Part shown: positions 20,415 to 29,730 of the stretch, in pieces | How positions within the stretch are numbered: position 1 is the first letter of the stretch | Layout: every line of letters begins with the position of its first letter | NCBI RefSeq assembly: GCF_003610195.1 | Contig: NZ_RAPO01000003.1 | Location: 310,001 to 374,000 of the forward strand | Origin: Halopiger aswanensis | GTDB taxonomy: Archaea; Halobacteriota; Halobacteria; Halobacteriales; Natrialbaceae | Length of the DNA: 64,000 bases | Direction: 5' to 3' | Translations under genes and position numbers: made by a program | The notes under the pieces: generated by a model | Told to the model about the DNA's origin: nothing | Databases searched by the model: none | Seen by the model: the letters and a program-made list of their open reading frames with translations, nothing else

Positions 20415-21641
20415 ATGAACGATCTACTGACGGTCCTCCTCGAGTCGCTGCGGGACGGCTACGTCCAGGTGAGCGCGTTCGTCGCGGTGACGGTGCTTGC
20501 GTTCGGCCTGATTCAGTACCGGACCGACGGCGCGTTACTCGCGGCGATCGAGGACAACGAGCGGCTGCAAGTGCTGTTCGGCGGGCTGCTCGGGCTGACG
20601 CCGGGCTGTGGCGGCGCGATCATCGTCATGCCGCTGTACGTCCGCGGGACGGTCAGCTTCGGGACCGTCGTCGCGACCCTTGGGGCGACCGCGGGCGACT
20701 CCGCGTTCGTGATCCTCGCACTCGCGCCCGAAGCCGCGCTGTACGCCTACGCCATCGCCTTCGCGGCCTCGGTCGCGACCGGCTACCTCGTGGACTCGGT
20801 CGGGCTGGGCGTCTCGCGGGTCGACGCCGCCGTGGCTCGCCTCTCGCCCAATGCGACGCCCGACGGCGGCACAGTCGTCAACGGCGGCGTCGGGCCGAAC
20901 CCCGCCCACGACTACTGCGGGCCGGCGCCGACCCACGCCCACGAGACCGGGCCCGATCGGCACTCTCGAGTGCTGACGCCGCTGTCTCACCTCGCACACG
21001 TCCTGTGGTGGGTCGCCGCCGTCGCGGGACTCGTCCTCGGATCGGTGTACCTGTTCCGGGGCGGTCCCGAAGTCCCGCTTACGGCCGGCCTCGGCTTCGA
21101 CGGCCTGTTCACTGTCGTCGGGATCGTCGGTGCCCTGCTATCGCTCTACCTCTACGTCGTCGGCCGCCACTACGTCGGCGAAGGCGAGATCGCGCGGGCT
21201 CGAGACTCCTTCAAATCGGTCTACGACACGCTCACCCACGCGGCGATGGAGACGAGTTTCGTCACTGTCTGGGTGCTCGTGGCCTTCCTCGTCTACGAGT
21301 ACGCCGTCCTCCTCACCGGGCTGAACGTCGCCGCGCTGGCCTCGACCGCTGGCGTCCTCGCGCCGATGGGCGCCGCGGTCGTCGGCCTCATTCCGGGCTG
21401 CGGCCCGCAGATTCTGCTGGCGAGCGTCTACGCCGAAGGCGGGCTCCCGTTCTCCGCGCTGACCGCCAACGCGATCGCCCAGGACGGCGACGCGCTGTTC
21501 CCGCTGCTGGCCGTCGACGCGAAGGCGGCCGTCGTCGCCTCGATCTACAACTTCCTGCCCGCGGTCGTCGTCGGCGTCGCGCTGCATCTGCTGTGGGCGC
21601 CCGTCTTCGGCATGGCTGAGTTCGGCTTCGGCGTACTCTGA
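20415..21641 (+). CDS. Ten-TM heavy-metal/manganese exporter (ArsP_2-like family)
   Basis: A 408-residue integral membrane protein built from two homologous halves. Each half has a conserved loop: GLTPGCGGAIIVMPLYVRG around residues 60-78, and GLIPGCGPQILLASVYAEG around 325-343. This P-G-C-G repeat is characteristic of the putative 10-TM heavy-metal exporter family (often annotated as putative manganese transporter). A hydrophilic loop between the halves (about 150-185) holds His residues (THAHETGPDRHS). The RBS AGAGGTG sits 8 nt before ATG 20415. A DtxR-like operator just upstream suggests control by a Mn/Fe-sensing regulator, which supports metal export. The exact ion is unproven. Confidence 0.8.
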   Translation: MNDLLTVLLESLRDGYVQVSAFVAVTVLAFGLIQYRTDGALLAAIEDNERLQVLFGGLLGLTPGCGGAIIVMPLYVRGTVSFGTVVATLGATAGDSAFVILALAPEAALYAYAIAFAASVATGYLVDSVGLGVSRVDAAVARLSPNATPDGGTVVNGGVGPNPAHDYCGPAPTHAHETGPDRHSRVLTPLSHLAHVLWWVAAVAGLVLGSVYLFRGGPEVPLTAGLGFDGLFTVVGIVGALLSLYLYVVGRHYVGEGEIARARDSFKSVYDTLTHAAMETSFVTVWVLVAFLVYEYAVLLTGLNVAALASTAGVLAPMGAAVVGLIPGCGPQILLASVYAEGGLPFSALTANAIAQDGDALFPLLAVDAKAAVVASIYNFLPAVVVGVALHLLWAPVFGMAEFGFGVL

Positions 21642-21754
21642 ATCGGCCGTTCTGCTCGGATTGTGTCGTTCTACCTTCGACGATTCGACGGCGCCGCCGA
21701 TTCAACAGAAAAAGCGTCTATCGACTCCTGTCGGCGCTGGTCCTCTCGAGAGTG

Positions 21755-22306
21755 TCAGGGATCCTCGTCATCCGCGATCGTGATCGTTCCCTCGACAGTC
21801 TGCGCTTCGTTGAGGGCCACCTCGACTACGTACTCGCCCGGTTCGGACGGATTGTCGACGGCTGGATACTCGGCAACGATCACGTCGCCAGCCTCGAGCG
21901 CGTACTCGGCGTCGAGTTCGACGGTGAACGAGTAGTCGTTGTTGTTGACGCCGCTGACGTGGGTCTCGTTGAACTCGCGGTCGATCGACCCGTCGCCGTT
22001 CGTATCGACGCCGAGCGCGATTTCGTCGTGCTGGGCGCTTTCGACGGTGAAGTGCTCGCGCGGGTACGTCACCGACAGCGACTCCCACTCGCTTCCGGCG
22101 ACCGATTCGTTCGCCTCGATTTGCACCGTCTGATTGGTGGCCGTGGCGTCGGTCGTCCGGTTCTGGGTGTCGACGGTGCCGTTACCGGCAACCTCGAGCG
22201 TTCCGTCGGCGTCGGACGACGGTGCGGCAGTCTCACCGCCGAATCCCGAACAGCCGGCGACCGATACGAGTGCCGCAAGCGCCACGACGAGTAGTAGTCG
22301 GCGCAT
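21755..22306 (-). CDS. Sec-type lipoprotein, beta-rich, unknown function
   Basis: A 183-residue lipoprotein with signal peptide MRRLLLVVALAALVSVAGC (lipidated Cys19). A low-complexity Asn/Thr linker (about 20-60, with several N-x-T sequons) is followed by a beta-rich domain (WESLSVTYPREHFTVESA, VDTNGDGSIDREF, YALEAGDVIVAEYPAVDNPS). The D-T-N-G-D-G-S-I-D segment looks like a single dockerin/EF-hand-type calcium loop. No recognised family. It is convergent with the metal exporter and lies 63 bp downstream of uvrB in the same orientation. Confidence 0.78.
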   Translation of the reverse strand: MRRLLLVVALAALVSVAGCSGFGGETAAPSSDADGTLEVAGNGTVDTQNRTTDATATNQTVQIEANESVAGSEWESLSVTYPREHFTVESAQHDEIALGVDTNGDGSIDREFNETHVSGVNNNDYSFTVELDAEYALEAGDVIVAEYPAVDNPSEPGEYVVEVALNEAQTVEGTITIADDEDP

Positions 22307-22369
22307 CCGTCACCCGCTCGTGGCACCGGCGGTGAAAGTCTTCTGATCGAGTACGTTCCCGCGGTCCGC

Positions 22370-24436
22370 TCAGAACTCCTCGGTCGGCGGCGCGATCCCC
22401 TCGTCCTCGTCGCCGCCCTCGAGGTCGAACTCCTCGCGCACCTCGCGGATCCGGTCGCGGATGTCGGCCGCCAGTTCGAACTCGAGGTTGCTCGCGGCTT
22501 CCTGCATTTGCTGCTCGAGTTCGTCGATGTAGCGGGCGGCGTCGTCCTCGTCCTCGAGCGACTTGCCGGAGACCTCGGAGGTGTCGGTCTTGCTGCCGGG
22601 CAGGTTGGTCTCGCCGACCTCCTTCTCGATCGTGGTGGGTTCGAAGCCGTGTTCCTCGTTGAACTCCTGCTGGATCCGCCGGCGGCGGCGGGTCTCCTCG
22701 ATGGCCGACTCCATGGCGTTCGAGGGGTCGTCGGCGTAGAGGACGACCTTCCCGTTGACGTTCCGCGCTGCACGACCCATCGTCTGGATCAGCGTCGTCT
22801 CGGAGCGCAGAAAGCCCTCCTGGTCGGCGTCCAATATTCCGACGAGCGAGACCTCTGGGATGTCCAGCCCCTCGCGCAGCAGGTTGATCCCCACGAGCAC
22901 GTCGATCTCGCCCAGTCGCAGCGAGCGGATGATCTCGTGGCGCTCGAGGGTGTCGGTCTCGTCGTGCATGTAGGCGACGTCGACACCGGCCTCCTCGAGA
23001 TACTCCGTGAGGTCCTCGGCCATGCGCTTGGTGAGGGTGGTGACCAGCGTCCGCTCGTCGCGCTCGATGCGCTCGTCGATGCGGTCCATCAGATCGTCGA
23101 TCTGGCCCGTCGCGTCCGTGACCTCGATTTCGGGGTCGACGAGGTGGGTCGGTCGAACGATCTGCTCGGCGATCTGATCGCTGTGCTCGTACTCGTAGTC
23201 GCCCGGCGTCGCCGAGACGTAGAGGGTCTGATCGGTCTTCTCCTCGAACTCCTCGAAGGTGAGCGGTCGGTTGTCGTACGCGGTGGGGAGGCGGAAGCCG
23301 TTCTCCACCAGCGAGTCCTTGCGGGACTTGTCGCCGGCGTACTGGCCGCGGATCTGGGGCAGCGTCTGGTGGGACTCGTCGACCACCGTCAGGAAGTCGT
23401 CGGGGAAGTAGTCCAGCAGGGTGTAGGGTGCGTCGCCAGACTCGCGGTCCGAGAGGTAGACCGAGTAGTTCTCGATCCCCGAACAGTAGCCCGTCTCCTG
23501 CATCATCTCGAGGTCGAAGGTAGTGCGCTCCTCGATGCGCTGGGCGGCGATCATGTCGCCCTTGCGCTCGAAGTAGGAGATGCGCTTATCCAGGTCCTCG
23601 CGGATCTCGTCCATCGCCCGCTCGAGTTTCGTCTCCGGAATCGAGTAGTGCTCGGCCGGGTGGACGAGCACGGCCTGCTGGTCGCCCTTGGTTTCGCCCT
23701 CGAGAGGGTCGACCTTGACCATGCGGTCGATCTCGTCCCCCCAGAGTTCCACGCGGACGGCGTAGCGGCCGTACATCGGGTAGATCTCGACGGTGTCGCC
23801 CCGGACGCGGAAGGTGCCTTGGGTGAAGTCGACGTCGTTGCGCTCGTAGTTCAGGTCCACGAGCTGTTTCAGGAGTTCGTCGCGGCCGATCTCCTGGCCG
23901 ACCTCGAGACGCAGGGACATGTCGACGTAGTTGCGCGGGTCGCCGAGGCCGTAGATGGCGGAGACGGAGGCGACGACGATGACGTCCTCGCGGGTGAGCA
24001 GCGAGCGCGTCGCGGAGTGGCGCAGGCGGTCGATCTCGTCGTTGATCGACGCGTCCTTGTCGATGTAGGTGTCGGTCTGCTCGACGTAGGCCTCGGGCTG
24101 GTAGTAGTCGTAGTAGGAGACGAAGTACTCGACGGCGTTGTTCGGAAACAGGTTCCGAAACTCCTCGTAGAGCTGGGCCGCGAGAGTTTTGTTATGTGCA
24201 ATTACGAGCGTCGGCTTCTGAATCTCCTCGATCACCCACGAGACGGTGTTGGTCTTTCCCGAGCCCGTCACGCCGAGCAGGGTCTGCTTGTCCATTCCCT
24301 GCCGGAACCCGTCGGCGAGCTGTTCGATCGCTTCGGGCTGGTCGCCCGCAGGTTCGAACGGCGCGTCGACCTCGAACGGCCGGTCGACGTCGGGACGGTC
24401 CGGCTGGAGCGGGCCTCGAGACTCGGAGTCGCTCAT
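22370..24436 (-). CDS. uvrB: UvrABC system protein B (helicase subunit)
   Basis: A 688-residue UvrB, the damage-verifying helicase-like subunit of nucleotide excision repair. It has Walker A ([10 protein letters not shown]), the beta-hairpin region [16 protein letters not shown], and the ATP hydrolysis motif [11 protein letters not shown]. Helicase motifs V and VI follow ([18 protein letters not shown] and QTMGRAARN), and a C-terminal UVR helix pair ([20 protein letters not shown]) for UvrC contact. Full length. The N-terminus has the usual acidic haloarchaeal extension. Confidence 0.97.
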   Translation of the reverse strand: MSDSESRGPLQPDRPDVDRPFEVDAPFEPAGDQPEAIEQLADGFRQGMDKQTLLGVTGSGKTNTVSWVIEEIQKPTLVIAHNKTLAAQLYEEFRNLFPNNAVEYFVSYYDYYQPEAYVEQTDTYIDKDASINDEIDRLRHSATRSLLTREDVIVVASVSAIYGLGDPRNYVDMSLRLEVGQEIGRDELLKQLVDLNYERNDVDFTQGTFRVRGDTVEIYPMYGRYAVRVELWGDEIDRMVKVDPLEGETKGDQQAVLVHPAEHYSIPETKLERAMDEIREDLDKRISYFERKGDMIAAQRIEERTTFDLEMMQETGYCSGIENYSVYLSDRESGDAPYTLLDYFPDDFLTVVDESHQTLPQIRGQYAGDKSRKDSLVENGFRLPTAYDNRPLTFEEFEEKTDQTLYVSATPGDYEYEHSDQIAEQIVRPTHLVDPEIEVTDATGQIDDLMDRIDERIERDERTLVTTLTKRMAEDLTEYLEEAGVDVAYMHDETDTLERHEIIRSLRLGEIDVLVGINLLREGLDIPEVSLVGILDADQEGFLRSETTLIQTMGRAARNVNGKVVLYADDPSNAMESAIEETRRRRRIQQEFNEEHGFEPTTIEKEVGETNLPGSKTDTSEVSGKSLEDEDDAARYIDELEQQMQEAASNLEFELAADIRDRIREVREEFDLEGGDEDEGIAPPTEEF

Positions 24437-24573
24437 TATCGGTGACAGGGGTTCGAGGTACTTTACGCGCTCGCATGTGGCGAACCCGGCCGTACAGCCG
24501 TCCCGTGTCGCGGCCGAGACCGTCCGCGCCGGAGCCGAAACCGTCGAAAAATCGATCGGGTCGCGAGACGTCG

Positions 24574-25341
24574 TCAGTCGTCGCTCGCACTCATCGCGCC
24601 GTCGACCGAAATCGCCGCCTCCAGACCGCGATCCGCGGCGTCAGCCGGCGGCTGAAGGTAGCCGATCGCGCTCGCGGTGTAGGCGGTGCCGGCCTCGACC
24701 GTCGCGTCGAACTCGGCGACGACCGTCTCCGCGTCGCCCGCCGGCCGGAGCGACAGCGAGTAGCTGCCGGCCGGCACGGCGAGGTAGTTCGTCGACTCGC
24801 CGAAGGAGAGGTTCGTAAACAGCGGTTCGCCGTCGGCGTAGACGTCCACCGCGGGTGCGTCCGGCGAGGCGTGGAATGCCCGCACCAGCGCCGAACCGGC
24901 GTCGGTGAGGACTTCGGGCCGGAACGTGCCCGCGCCGAGTTCGCCGATCGCCGCGACGGTGTAAAAGCCCGATCCGACGGTGACCTCGCCCTCGAACGCT
25001 TTCGTCTCCGGATCGCCGGCCGGCGTGATCGTCACCGTGTACGTGCCCGGCTCGACCTCGAGGTACGGCGAGATCTCGCCGTAGGGAACGTCCTCGAGGA
25101 CGCGGGTCCAGTCGACGTAGACGTCGACGTTCGGCGCGTCCGGCGAGAAGTGCGCGACGCGAACCGCGGCGGCGGGGACGTCGGTCGCCTGCTCGTGCTC
25201 GTCACCGGCGGTCCCGCCTTTCTTCTGTTTCGATCGTTCGTCCGATTCGTGTTCGCCGGTCGCGAAGACTGTGCCGCTCGCTGCAGTCAATCCACCTGCG
25301 ACGCCCAGCGATTTCAGGGCCGTCCGCCGTGATACTGGCAT
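24574..25341 (-). CDS. Tat-exported tandem DUF4397 protein
   Basis: A 255-residue exported protein. The Tat signal [24 protein letters not shown] lies at the N-terminus when ATG 25341 is used; a longer in-frame start adds 86 residues and hides it. Two DUF4397 repeats follow: [19 protein letters not shown] (about 62-140) and [20 protein letters not shown] (about 145-225). Each is followed by the [20 protein letters not shown]-type segment. DUF4397 units are beta-sandwich modules of secreted proteins, function unknown. There is no lipobox Cys, so it is probably released or cell-wall retained. Confidence 0.87.
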   Translation of the reverse strand: MPVSRRTALKSLGVAGGLTAASGTVFATGEHESDERSKQKKGGTAGDEHEQATDVPAAAVRVAHFSPDAPNVDVYVDWTRVLEDVPYGEISPYLEVEPGTYTVTITPAGDPETKAFEGEVTVGSGFYTVAAIGELGAGTFRPEVLTDAGSALVRAFHASPDAPAVDVYADGEPLFTNLSFGESTNYLAVPAGSYSLSLRPAGDAETVVAEFDATVEAGTAYTASAIGYLQPPADAADRGLEAAISVDGAMSASDD

Positions 25342-25631
25342 GGTGCGACCGAGTCGGAGGACCGGAGGCGAAAAGTTGTGTGTGTTAGTATCGGTGGTTG
25401 TTCCGTCGTTTCCCGCCGCCGAGCGCGGTGTAGCCTGCCGGTGACGAGCGAAGGCGAGCCGTAACTCGAGCGGTGAGACGAGAGCCCCGTTCGGTCTATC
25501 GGCGACACTGGGCGCTCCGAGCCGGTAGCGTCGTCGTATTCCGCCGTACGATACCCCTTCCGGCGGACGGCGTTCGTCACGTGGCGACTGCTCGCTCAAT
25601 CGTTATGGGTCGCCTCGTAATGGGTTCAGCT

Positions 25632-25898
25632 ATGACGGAACAACTGCAAGAAGCCCGAGACGACCTCGAGGAAGCGGCCAAATCGGCGGACGACGACGTG
25701 CGAGACGACATCCGCGAGACGACCGATGCGTTCGCCGACTACGTGATGGGCGACACCCAACCGGATCACGCGATCCTCGACGAGCGGCTCAACACGCTCC
25801 GGCAGGTCCGCGAGCGGGCCGACGGCAACACCAAGGACAAGGTCGAGTCGGCCATCGAGACCGTCGAGGACTACCGCGAACAGGTCGATCAGGCGTAG
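25632..25898 (+). CDS. Small acidic helical haloarchaeal protein
   Basis: An 88-residue, all-helical acidic protein (QEARDDLEEAAKSADDDVRDD, DERLNTLRQVRERADGNTKD) ending in YREQVDQA. It has no motif or Cys. Proteins of this length and composition are widespread and unnamed in Halobacteria. ATG 25632 is the third candidate start and matches the usual MTEQLQ-type beginning; upstream in-frame ATGs at 25605 and 25620 give unlikely extensions. A T-rich tract follows the stop. Confidence 0.75.
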   Translation: MTEQLQEARDDLEEAAKSADDDVRDDIRETTDAFADYVMGDTQPDHAILDERLNTLRQVRERADGNTKDKVESAIETVEDYREQVDQA

Positions 25899-25900
25899 GC

Positions 25901-25910
25901 TTCTTTTTCT
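25901..25910 (+). terminator. T-rich tract after the helical protein gene
   Basis: TTCTTTTTCT begins 2 nt after the stop codon at 25898. Archaeal intrinsic termination uses T-rich tracts on the coding strand, and few such runs exist in this GC-rich window. Confidence 0.4.
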
Positions 25911-25999
25911 CGAGCGACGCGCTGCTCGAGTCGACTATCGACGGCTGAGACGACTGGTACGGCAAAAACGAGAGCAGACACTGAAAAGCGATCGGGAAG

Positions 26000-26422
26000 T
26001 CAGTACTCGCCCGGCGTCCGCTCGTTGACGTCGGCGTCCGCATCTGTCTCCGCGAGCAGTTCGCCGAACCCGTAGTGTTCGAGTTGATCGACGACCGCGG
26101 CGCGCTCGCTCTCGTCGACCGCCTCGAGGACCGTTCCGAGGACGGTCGTCGCCGCTTCTTCGCCGTGCAGTTCGGTGGTGTCCATGCGCTGGTCGATCCG
26201 GGAGACGAACTCCTCCTCGGAGAAGCGCTGGCCCGACTCGCCCTCCGTGAGGTGCTGGCTCAGATCACCTGGCAACTGCGCGGCCAAGTCCTCAGCTTCG
26301 TCCTCGCTCAGTCGCTCCCCGAGCGTCTGGAGAACCGCCCGGGTCGCGTCGTCGGCCGATTCCTCGTCCGCGTCGGCGGCGGCGCGGTCGCTCACCGTCT
26401 GGAGTAGCTCTGTTTGTTCCAT
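26000..26422 (-). CDS. DUF2267 family protein
   Basis: A 140-residue helical protein of the DUF2267 family: residues about 10-60 hold ATRAVLQTLGERLSEDEAEDLAAQLPGDL. FSEEEFVSRI and a helical repeat with AVVDQLEHYGFGELL follow. The fold duplicates a five-helix unit. Function is unknown; the family is often stress-associated. ATG 26422 gives MEQTELLQ. It lies immediately downstream of a second DUF2267 gene in the same orientation (72 bp gap), so the two are likely a tandem duplication and one transcript. Confidence 0.85.
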   Translation of the reverse strand: MEQTELLQTVSDRAAADADEESADDATRAVLQTLGERLSEDEAEDLAAQLPGDLSQHLTEGESGQRFSEEEFVSRIDQRMDTTELHGEEAATTVLGTVLEAVDESERAAVVDQLEHYGFGELLAETDADADVNERTPGEY

Positions 26423-26494
26423 GTGCGTAGCAAGGGCGACTCGGGCCCTCACGGTTCGGGCGGCAACTGCCGGGTGGCGGCCGACGAGCCTCGG

Positions 26495-26893
26495 CTAACT
26501 CCTGGCGCCCGGCCCGGTCTCCGGAATCGCCGCGCCGAACTCGAGTTCCTCGAGTCGCTCGCGCAGTCCCTCGGCCTCCTCGTCGCTGATGTGCTCGAGC
26601 ATGGTTCCCACGACCGCCTGCGCGAGTACCTCCGGTTCGCTCGTATCGGCCCGGTCGGCGCGCTCGGTGATCCGCTCGAGGAACCCGTCGTAGTCGAGCC
26701 GCCGACCGGAGGCGCCCTCGACGAGGTGATCGCCGATCTCGGCGGGCAGTTCGCCGTCGATGCGCTGCAGGCGCGTCTCGTCTAACCGTTCGCCCAGCGC
26801 GGAGAGCACCGCCTGCGTGGCGTCGCGGGCGTCGGCTTCGTCGGCGAGGTTCGCCTCGTACTGGACGGAGCCGTAGAAGTCGTGGCGTTCCAT
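26495..26893 (-). CDS. DUF2267 family protein (second copy)
   Basis: A 132-residue DUF2267 protein whose landmarks match the neighbouring copy: ATQAVLSALGERLDETRLQRIDGELPAEIGDHL, LDYDGFLERI, and a C-terminal GLRERLEELEFGAAI. It starts at ATG 26893 (MERHDFYGSVQYEANLADE), which matches the N-terminus of DUF2267 proteins in haloarchaea; a much longer open frame continues upstream but is Arg-rich and antisense to the Orc1/Cdc6 gene's coding logic. It is upstream partner of the DUF2267 gene at 26000. Confidence 0.85.
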   Translation of the reverse strand: MERHDFYGSVQYEANLADEADARDATQAVLSALGERLDETRLQRIDGELPAEIGDHLVEGASGRRLDYDGFLERITERADRADTSEPEVLAQAVVGTMLEHISDEEAEGLRERLEELEFGAAIPETGPGARS

Positions 26894-27054
26894 GTCCCGG
26901 GCTTGGACGGAATCGTCCGTGGCGGTTGGGCCGGCGACTGCTGGCACGGACGAGCGGCGCCGTGCGGACCGGGTACGATTCCTCTCGAGCGATAGGGATC
27001 GCGCTCGAAATTGCGGTGGAAACGCGGGACGAAGGAGACGAGCGCGACGACCGG

Positions 27055-28197
27055 TCACTCGAGCCGGTTCAACACCGCGTCCTTCTCGTAGGACAGCGAC
27101 AGCGACCGCGAGCGCCCGCGGCCGTCGACGTCCGTGTACTCGGCGTCGATCAGCCCCAATTGGTCGAGTTTGTTGACGATCTCCGAGTACCGCGTGTAGC
27201 CCAGATCGGTCCGCTCGTGGAACGCCTCGTAGATGTCCCCGGCCTGCTCGCCGTCGCGGTGGGCGATCACCTCGAGCAGCGCCCGCTCGGTGTCGGTCAG
27301 CCCCGAGAGGCTGCGCGCGAGGTTGATGTACTTGGACTTCTCGTAGGCTTCCTCGACGTCCTGGCGCTCGACGGTGCGGCTCGCGCGCATCTCGGCGTTC
27401 AGCCCGGCCCGACGCAGGAGGTCGATCCCGACGCGCAGGTCGCCGCTGTCGGCCGTGAGTTCGGCGACGTACTCGAGGGTGTCGCGGCCGATGACGCCGT
27501 CGTGGAACCCCCGTTTCACCCGCTCCTCGAGGATGTCGACAATTTCGGGCTGGTCGTAGACCGGGAAGTAGACGTCCTCGGGGCGGAAGACGCTCTGGAC
27601 CCGCGAGTCGAGTTCGTCGATGACGTCCAAGGCGGGATCGGAGGAGACGACGACGACGCCGATCTTCGCGCCCGGGTACTCCTCGTGGGCCCGAAGCAGC
27701 GAGTACAGCGTGTCGGAGGCCTCGTTCTCGTAGAAGAGGTAGTTGACGTCGTCCAAGGCGACGACCAGCACCTTGTCCTCCTCGACGAGTTTCTCGGCGA
27801 TCTGGCCGAACAGCTTCTTGAACGAGATCCCCGAGGAGGGCGGCTCGTAATCGAAGGTCCCCTCGAACAGTCTCGAGAACACCGAGTAGCGGGTCGCGTT
27901 GACCTGACAGTTGACGCGGATGGTGCGGACGTCGCTGGTCTGAGCGCCGACCTCGTCGAACAGCTTCTGGATGGCCGTCGTCTTGCCGGTGCCGGGCGGC
28001 CCGCGGACCATCACGTTCAGCGGTCGCGACCCGCGCACCGCCGGCCGGAGCGCGTACGTCAGGCTCTCGGTCTGGGCCTCGCGGTGCTTGAACGTCTCGG
28101 GGACGTAGTCGATTTCGAAGACGTGCTCGTCCCTGAACACGGATTCGTCCCACGACAACATCCCCTCCTCGGGGTCGTCTGCCATCACTTTCACCAC
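27055..28197 (-). CDS. Orc1/Cdc6 family AAA+ replication initiator-like protein
   Basis: A 380-residue Orc1/Cdc6 family protein. The AAA+ part has Walker A GPPGTGKTTAIQKL (about 67-80), a variant Walker B VVALDDVNYLFYENE (Asp-Asp in place of Asp-Glu), and the helical lid. A C-terminal winged helix (LTDTERALLEVIAHRDGEQAGD to about 370) follows. Haloarchaea carry many orc paralogues; the DDVNYL subgroup differs from the main oriC-associated Orc. Start ATG 28197 is used; ATG at 28185 (MADDPEEGML) is equally plausible. No convincing ORB cluster is seen in the flanks, so an active origin is not claimed. Confidence 0.9.
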   Translation of the reverse strand: MVKVMADDPEEGMLSWDESVFRDEHVFEIDYVPETFKHREAQTESLTYALRPAVRGSRPLNVMVRGPPGTGKTTAIQKLFDEVGAQTSDVRTIRVNCQVNATRYSVFSRLFEGTFDYEPPSSGISFKKLFGQIAEKLVEEDKVLVVALDDVNYLFYENEASDTLYSLLRAHEEYPGAKIGVVVVSSDPALDVIDELDSRVQSVFRPEDVYFPVYDQPEIVDILEERVKRGFHDGVIGRDTLEYVAELTADSGDLRVGIDLLRRAGLNAEMRASRTVERQDVEEAYEKSKYINLARSLSGLTDTERALLEVIAHRDGEQAGDIYEAFHERTDLGYTRYSEIVNKLDQLGLIDAEYTDVDGRGRSRSLSLSYEKDAVLNRLE

Positions 28198-28391
28198 GCT
28201 GTCGAAGCTACTTAGTTGTTCGTAGCGAAGACGCCATTACTCGCGCAGTTGCGGACGATTATCGAGTTCTGCTTCGTTCGACCGAGTCGGCTCGTTCACA
28301 CAACGATGGCTTTCGAAAATCCATCAGAATAGCCAACATCTGCAAACGGATAATATTCCCTAGGTGAGTCGCACCTGTTCACGGGAAAACA

Positions 28392-28398
28392 TTTTATT
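28392..28398 (+). promoter_or_regulatory. TATA-like box of the formamidase gene
   Basis: TTTTATT lies 30-36 nt before ATG 28428 in an AT-rich patch, predicting a leaderless or very short-leader mRNA and supporting this ATG over the in-frame GTG at 28404. Confidence 0.45.
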
Positions 28399-28427
28399 GC
28401 GTATTGTGGTTGGGAATCACTGGCACA

Positions 28428-29699
28428 ATGCCAGAAGTAGCATTCGAGGTTGACGTCGACGCACCGCCAGACGACCAACCCGGCGCGAACCCGTTTAATC
28501 GATGGCATCCGGATATTCCCGCCGTCGTCGAGGCTGATCCCGGCGACACGATGCGACTCGAGGCGCTCGACTGGACGGGTGGCCAGATTCGGGACAACGA
28601 TGACGCAAACGAGGTCCGGGATGTCGATCTATCGCAGGTCCACTACCTCGCCGGCCCGGTGGAAGTAAACGGCGCCGAGCCCGGCGATCTGCTGAAAGTC
28701 GAGTTCCTCGACATGGGGCCGCTCAACGACCGCGCGGAGTTCGGCTTCACCGGGACGTTCTCCCAGCAGAACGGCGGCGGCTTTCTGACGGATCACTTTC
28801 CGAACGCCGCCAAATCGATCTGGGACCTTGACGGCTACACCGTCTCGTCCCGGCACGTTCCCGACGTCCGCTACGAGGGCAAAATCCATCCGGGACTGGC
28901 CGGTTGCGCCCCGAGTCAGGAACTGCTCGAGGAGTGGAACGAGCGCGAACGGGAACTGATGGAGCGCCACGCGGAGGATCCCGACTCGATCCAGAACCAC
29001 CCGACCGGTGAGGCGGAGCCGCCCGTAGCGAATCCGCCGACGACGGAGGGTGCACTGATGGGGGAGATGGACCCCGACGAAGCCGAGGAAGCCGCCGAAG
29101 AAGCCGCACGGACCGTCCCGCCGCGCGAACACGGCGGCAACCACGACATCAAGGATCTCTCGATCGGGTCGACGGTGTACTTCCCGGTCTACGTCGACGG
29201 CGCCAAGTTCGCCGTCGGCGACTTCCACGCCTCGCAGGGCGACGGCGAGATCACCTTCTGCGGGGCGATCGAGATGGCCGCCTACGTCGACGTGAAGTTC
29301 GACCTCGTCAAGGACGGGATGGACAAACTGGGCGTCGATCACCCGATCTTCGAGCCGGGCCACCGCGGCCCGACCTTCGAGGATTACGTCACGTTCTGCG
29401 GCTACTCGGTGACCGAGGACGGCGAGCAGCGCTACCTCGACTCCCACACGGCCTACCGGCGCGCCTCGCTGCAGGCGATCGACTACCTCAAACAGTTCGG
29501 CTACACCGGTCAGCAGGCGCTGCACATCCTCGGGACGGTCCCCGTCGAGGGACGCCAGAGCGGCGTCGTCGACGTGCCGAACGCGTGTTCGACGCTCGCG
29601 CTCCCGAAGGGCGTGTTCGACTTCGACGTCTCCCCGGAGACGCTCGGCAGCGACGAAGACCGCGGCGACGTCGTCGTCACGGACGATCCGCTCGGATGA
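28428..29699 (+). CDS. Formamidase / acetamidase family (FmdA/AmdA)
   Basis: A 423-residue amidase of the FmdA/AmdA family, which hydrolyses formamide (or short amides) to formate and ammonia. Landmarks: NPFNRWHPDIPAVVEADPGD near residue 20, HYLAGPVEVNGAEPGDLLKV, and HPGLAGCAPSQELL. The metal/active-site region reads VYVDGAKFAVGDFHASQGDGEI, and YRRASLQAIDYLKQFGYTG lies near the C-terminus. Length is normal for formamidases. It is monocistronic, behind its own TATA-like box. With the nitrate-assimilation genes at 50-56 kb it points to scavenging of nitrogen, but no ABC amide transporter is adjacent. Confidence 0.93.
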   Translation: MPEVAFEVDVDAPPDDQPGANPFNRWHPDIPAVVEADPGDTMRLEALDWTGGQIRDNDDANEVRDVDLSQVHYLAGPVEVNGAEPGDLLKVEFLDMGPLNDRAEFGFTGTFSQQNGGGFLTDHFPNAAKSIWDLDGYTVSSRHVPDVRYEGKIHPGLAGCAPSQELLEEWNERERELMERHAEDPDSIQNHPTGEAEPPVANPPTTEGALMGEMDPDEAEEAAEEAARTVPPREHGGNHDIKDLSIGSTVYFPVYVDGAKFAVGDFHASQGDGEITFCGAIEMAAYVDVKFDLVKDGMDKLGVDHPIFEPGHRGPTFEDYVTFCGYSVTEDGEQRYLDSHTAYRRASLQAIDYLKQFGYTGQQALHILGTVPVEGRQSGVVDVPNACSTLALPKGVFDFDVSPETLGSDEDRGDVVVTDDPLG

Positions 29700-29730
29700 T
29701 CCGCGGAACCCGTCACTACCGACGCCACCA

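Noticed and set aside
26894-27054. GGTGGAAACGCGGG near 27015 as a second ORB on the other flank of orc
   Set aside because: Only half of the expected motif is present; one half-site in a GC-rich genome is not evidence of an origin.
26495-28153. 552-residue frame extending the second DUF2267 protein upstream
   Set aside because: The added 420 residues are Arg-rich and out of phase with the true Orc1/Cdc6 gene on the same strand; the DUF2267 start is ATG 26893.
28198-28427. GTTCACGGGAAAAC at 28374-28387 as an origin recognition box next to the Orc1/Cdc6 gene
   Set aside because: It is a single imperfect match and no G-stretch follows. Origins show several ORBs in opposite orientation around an AT-rich element, which I do not see.
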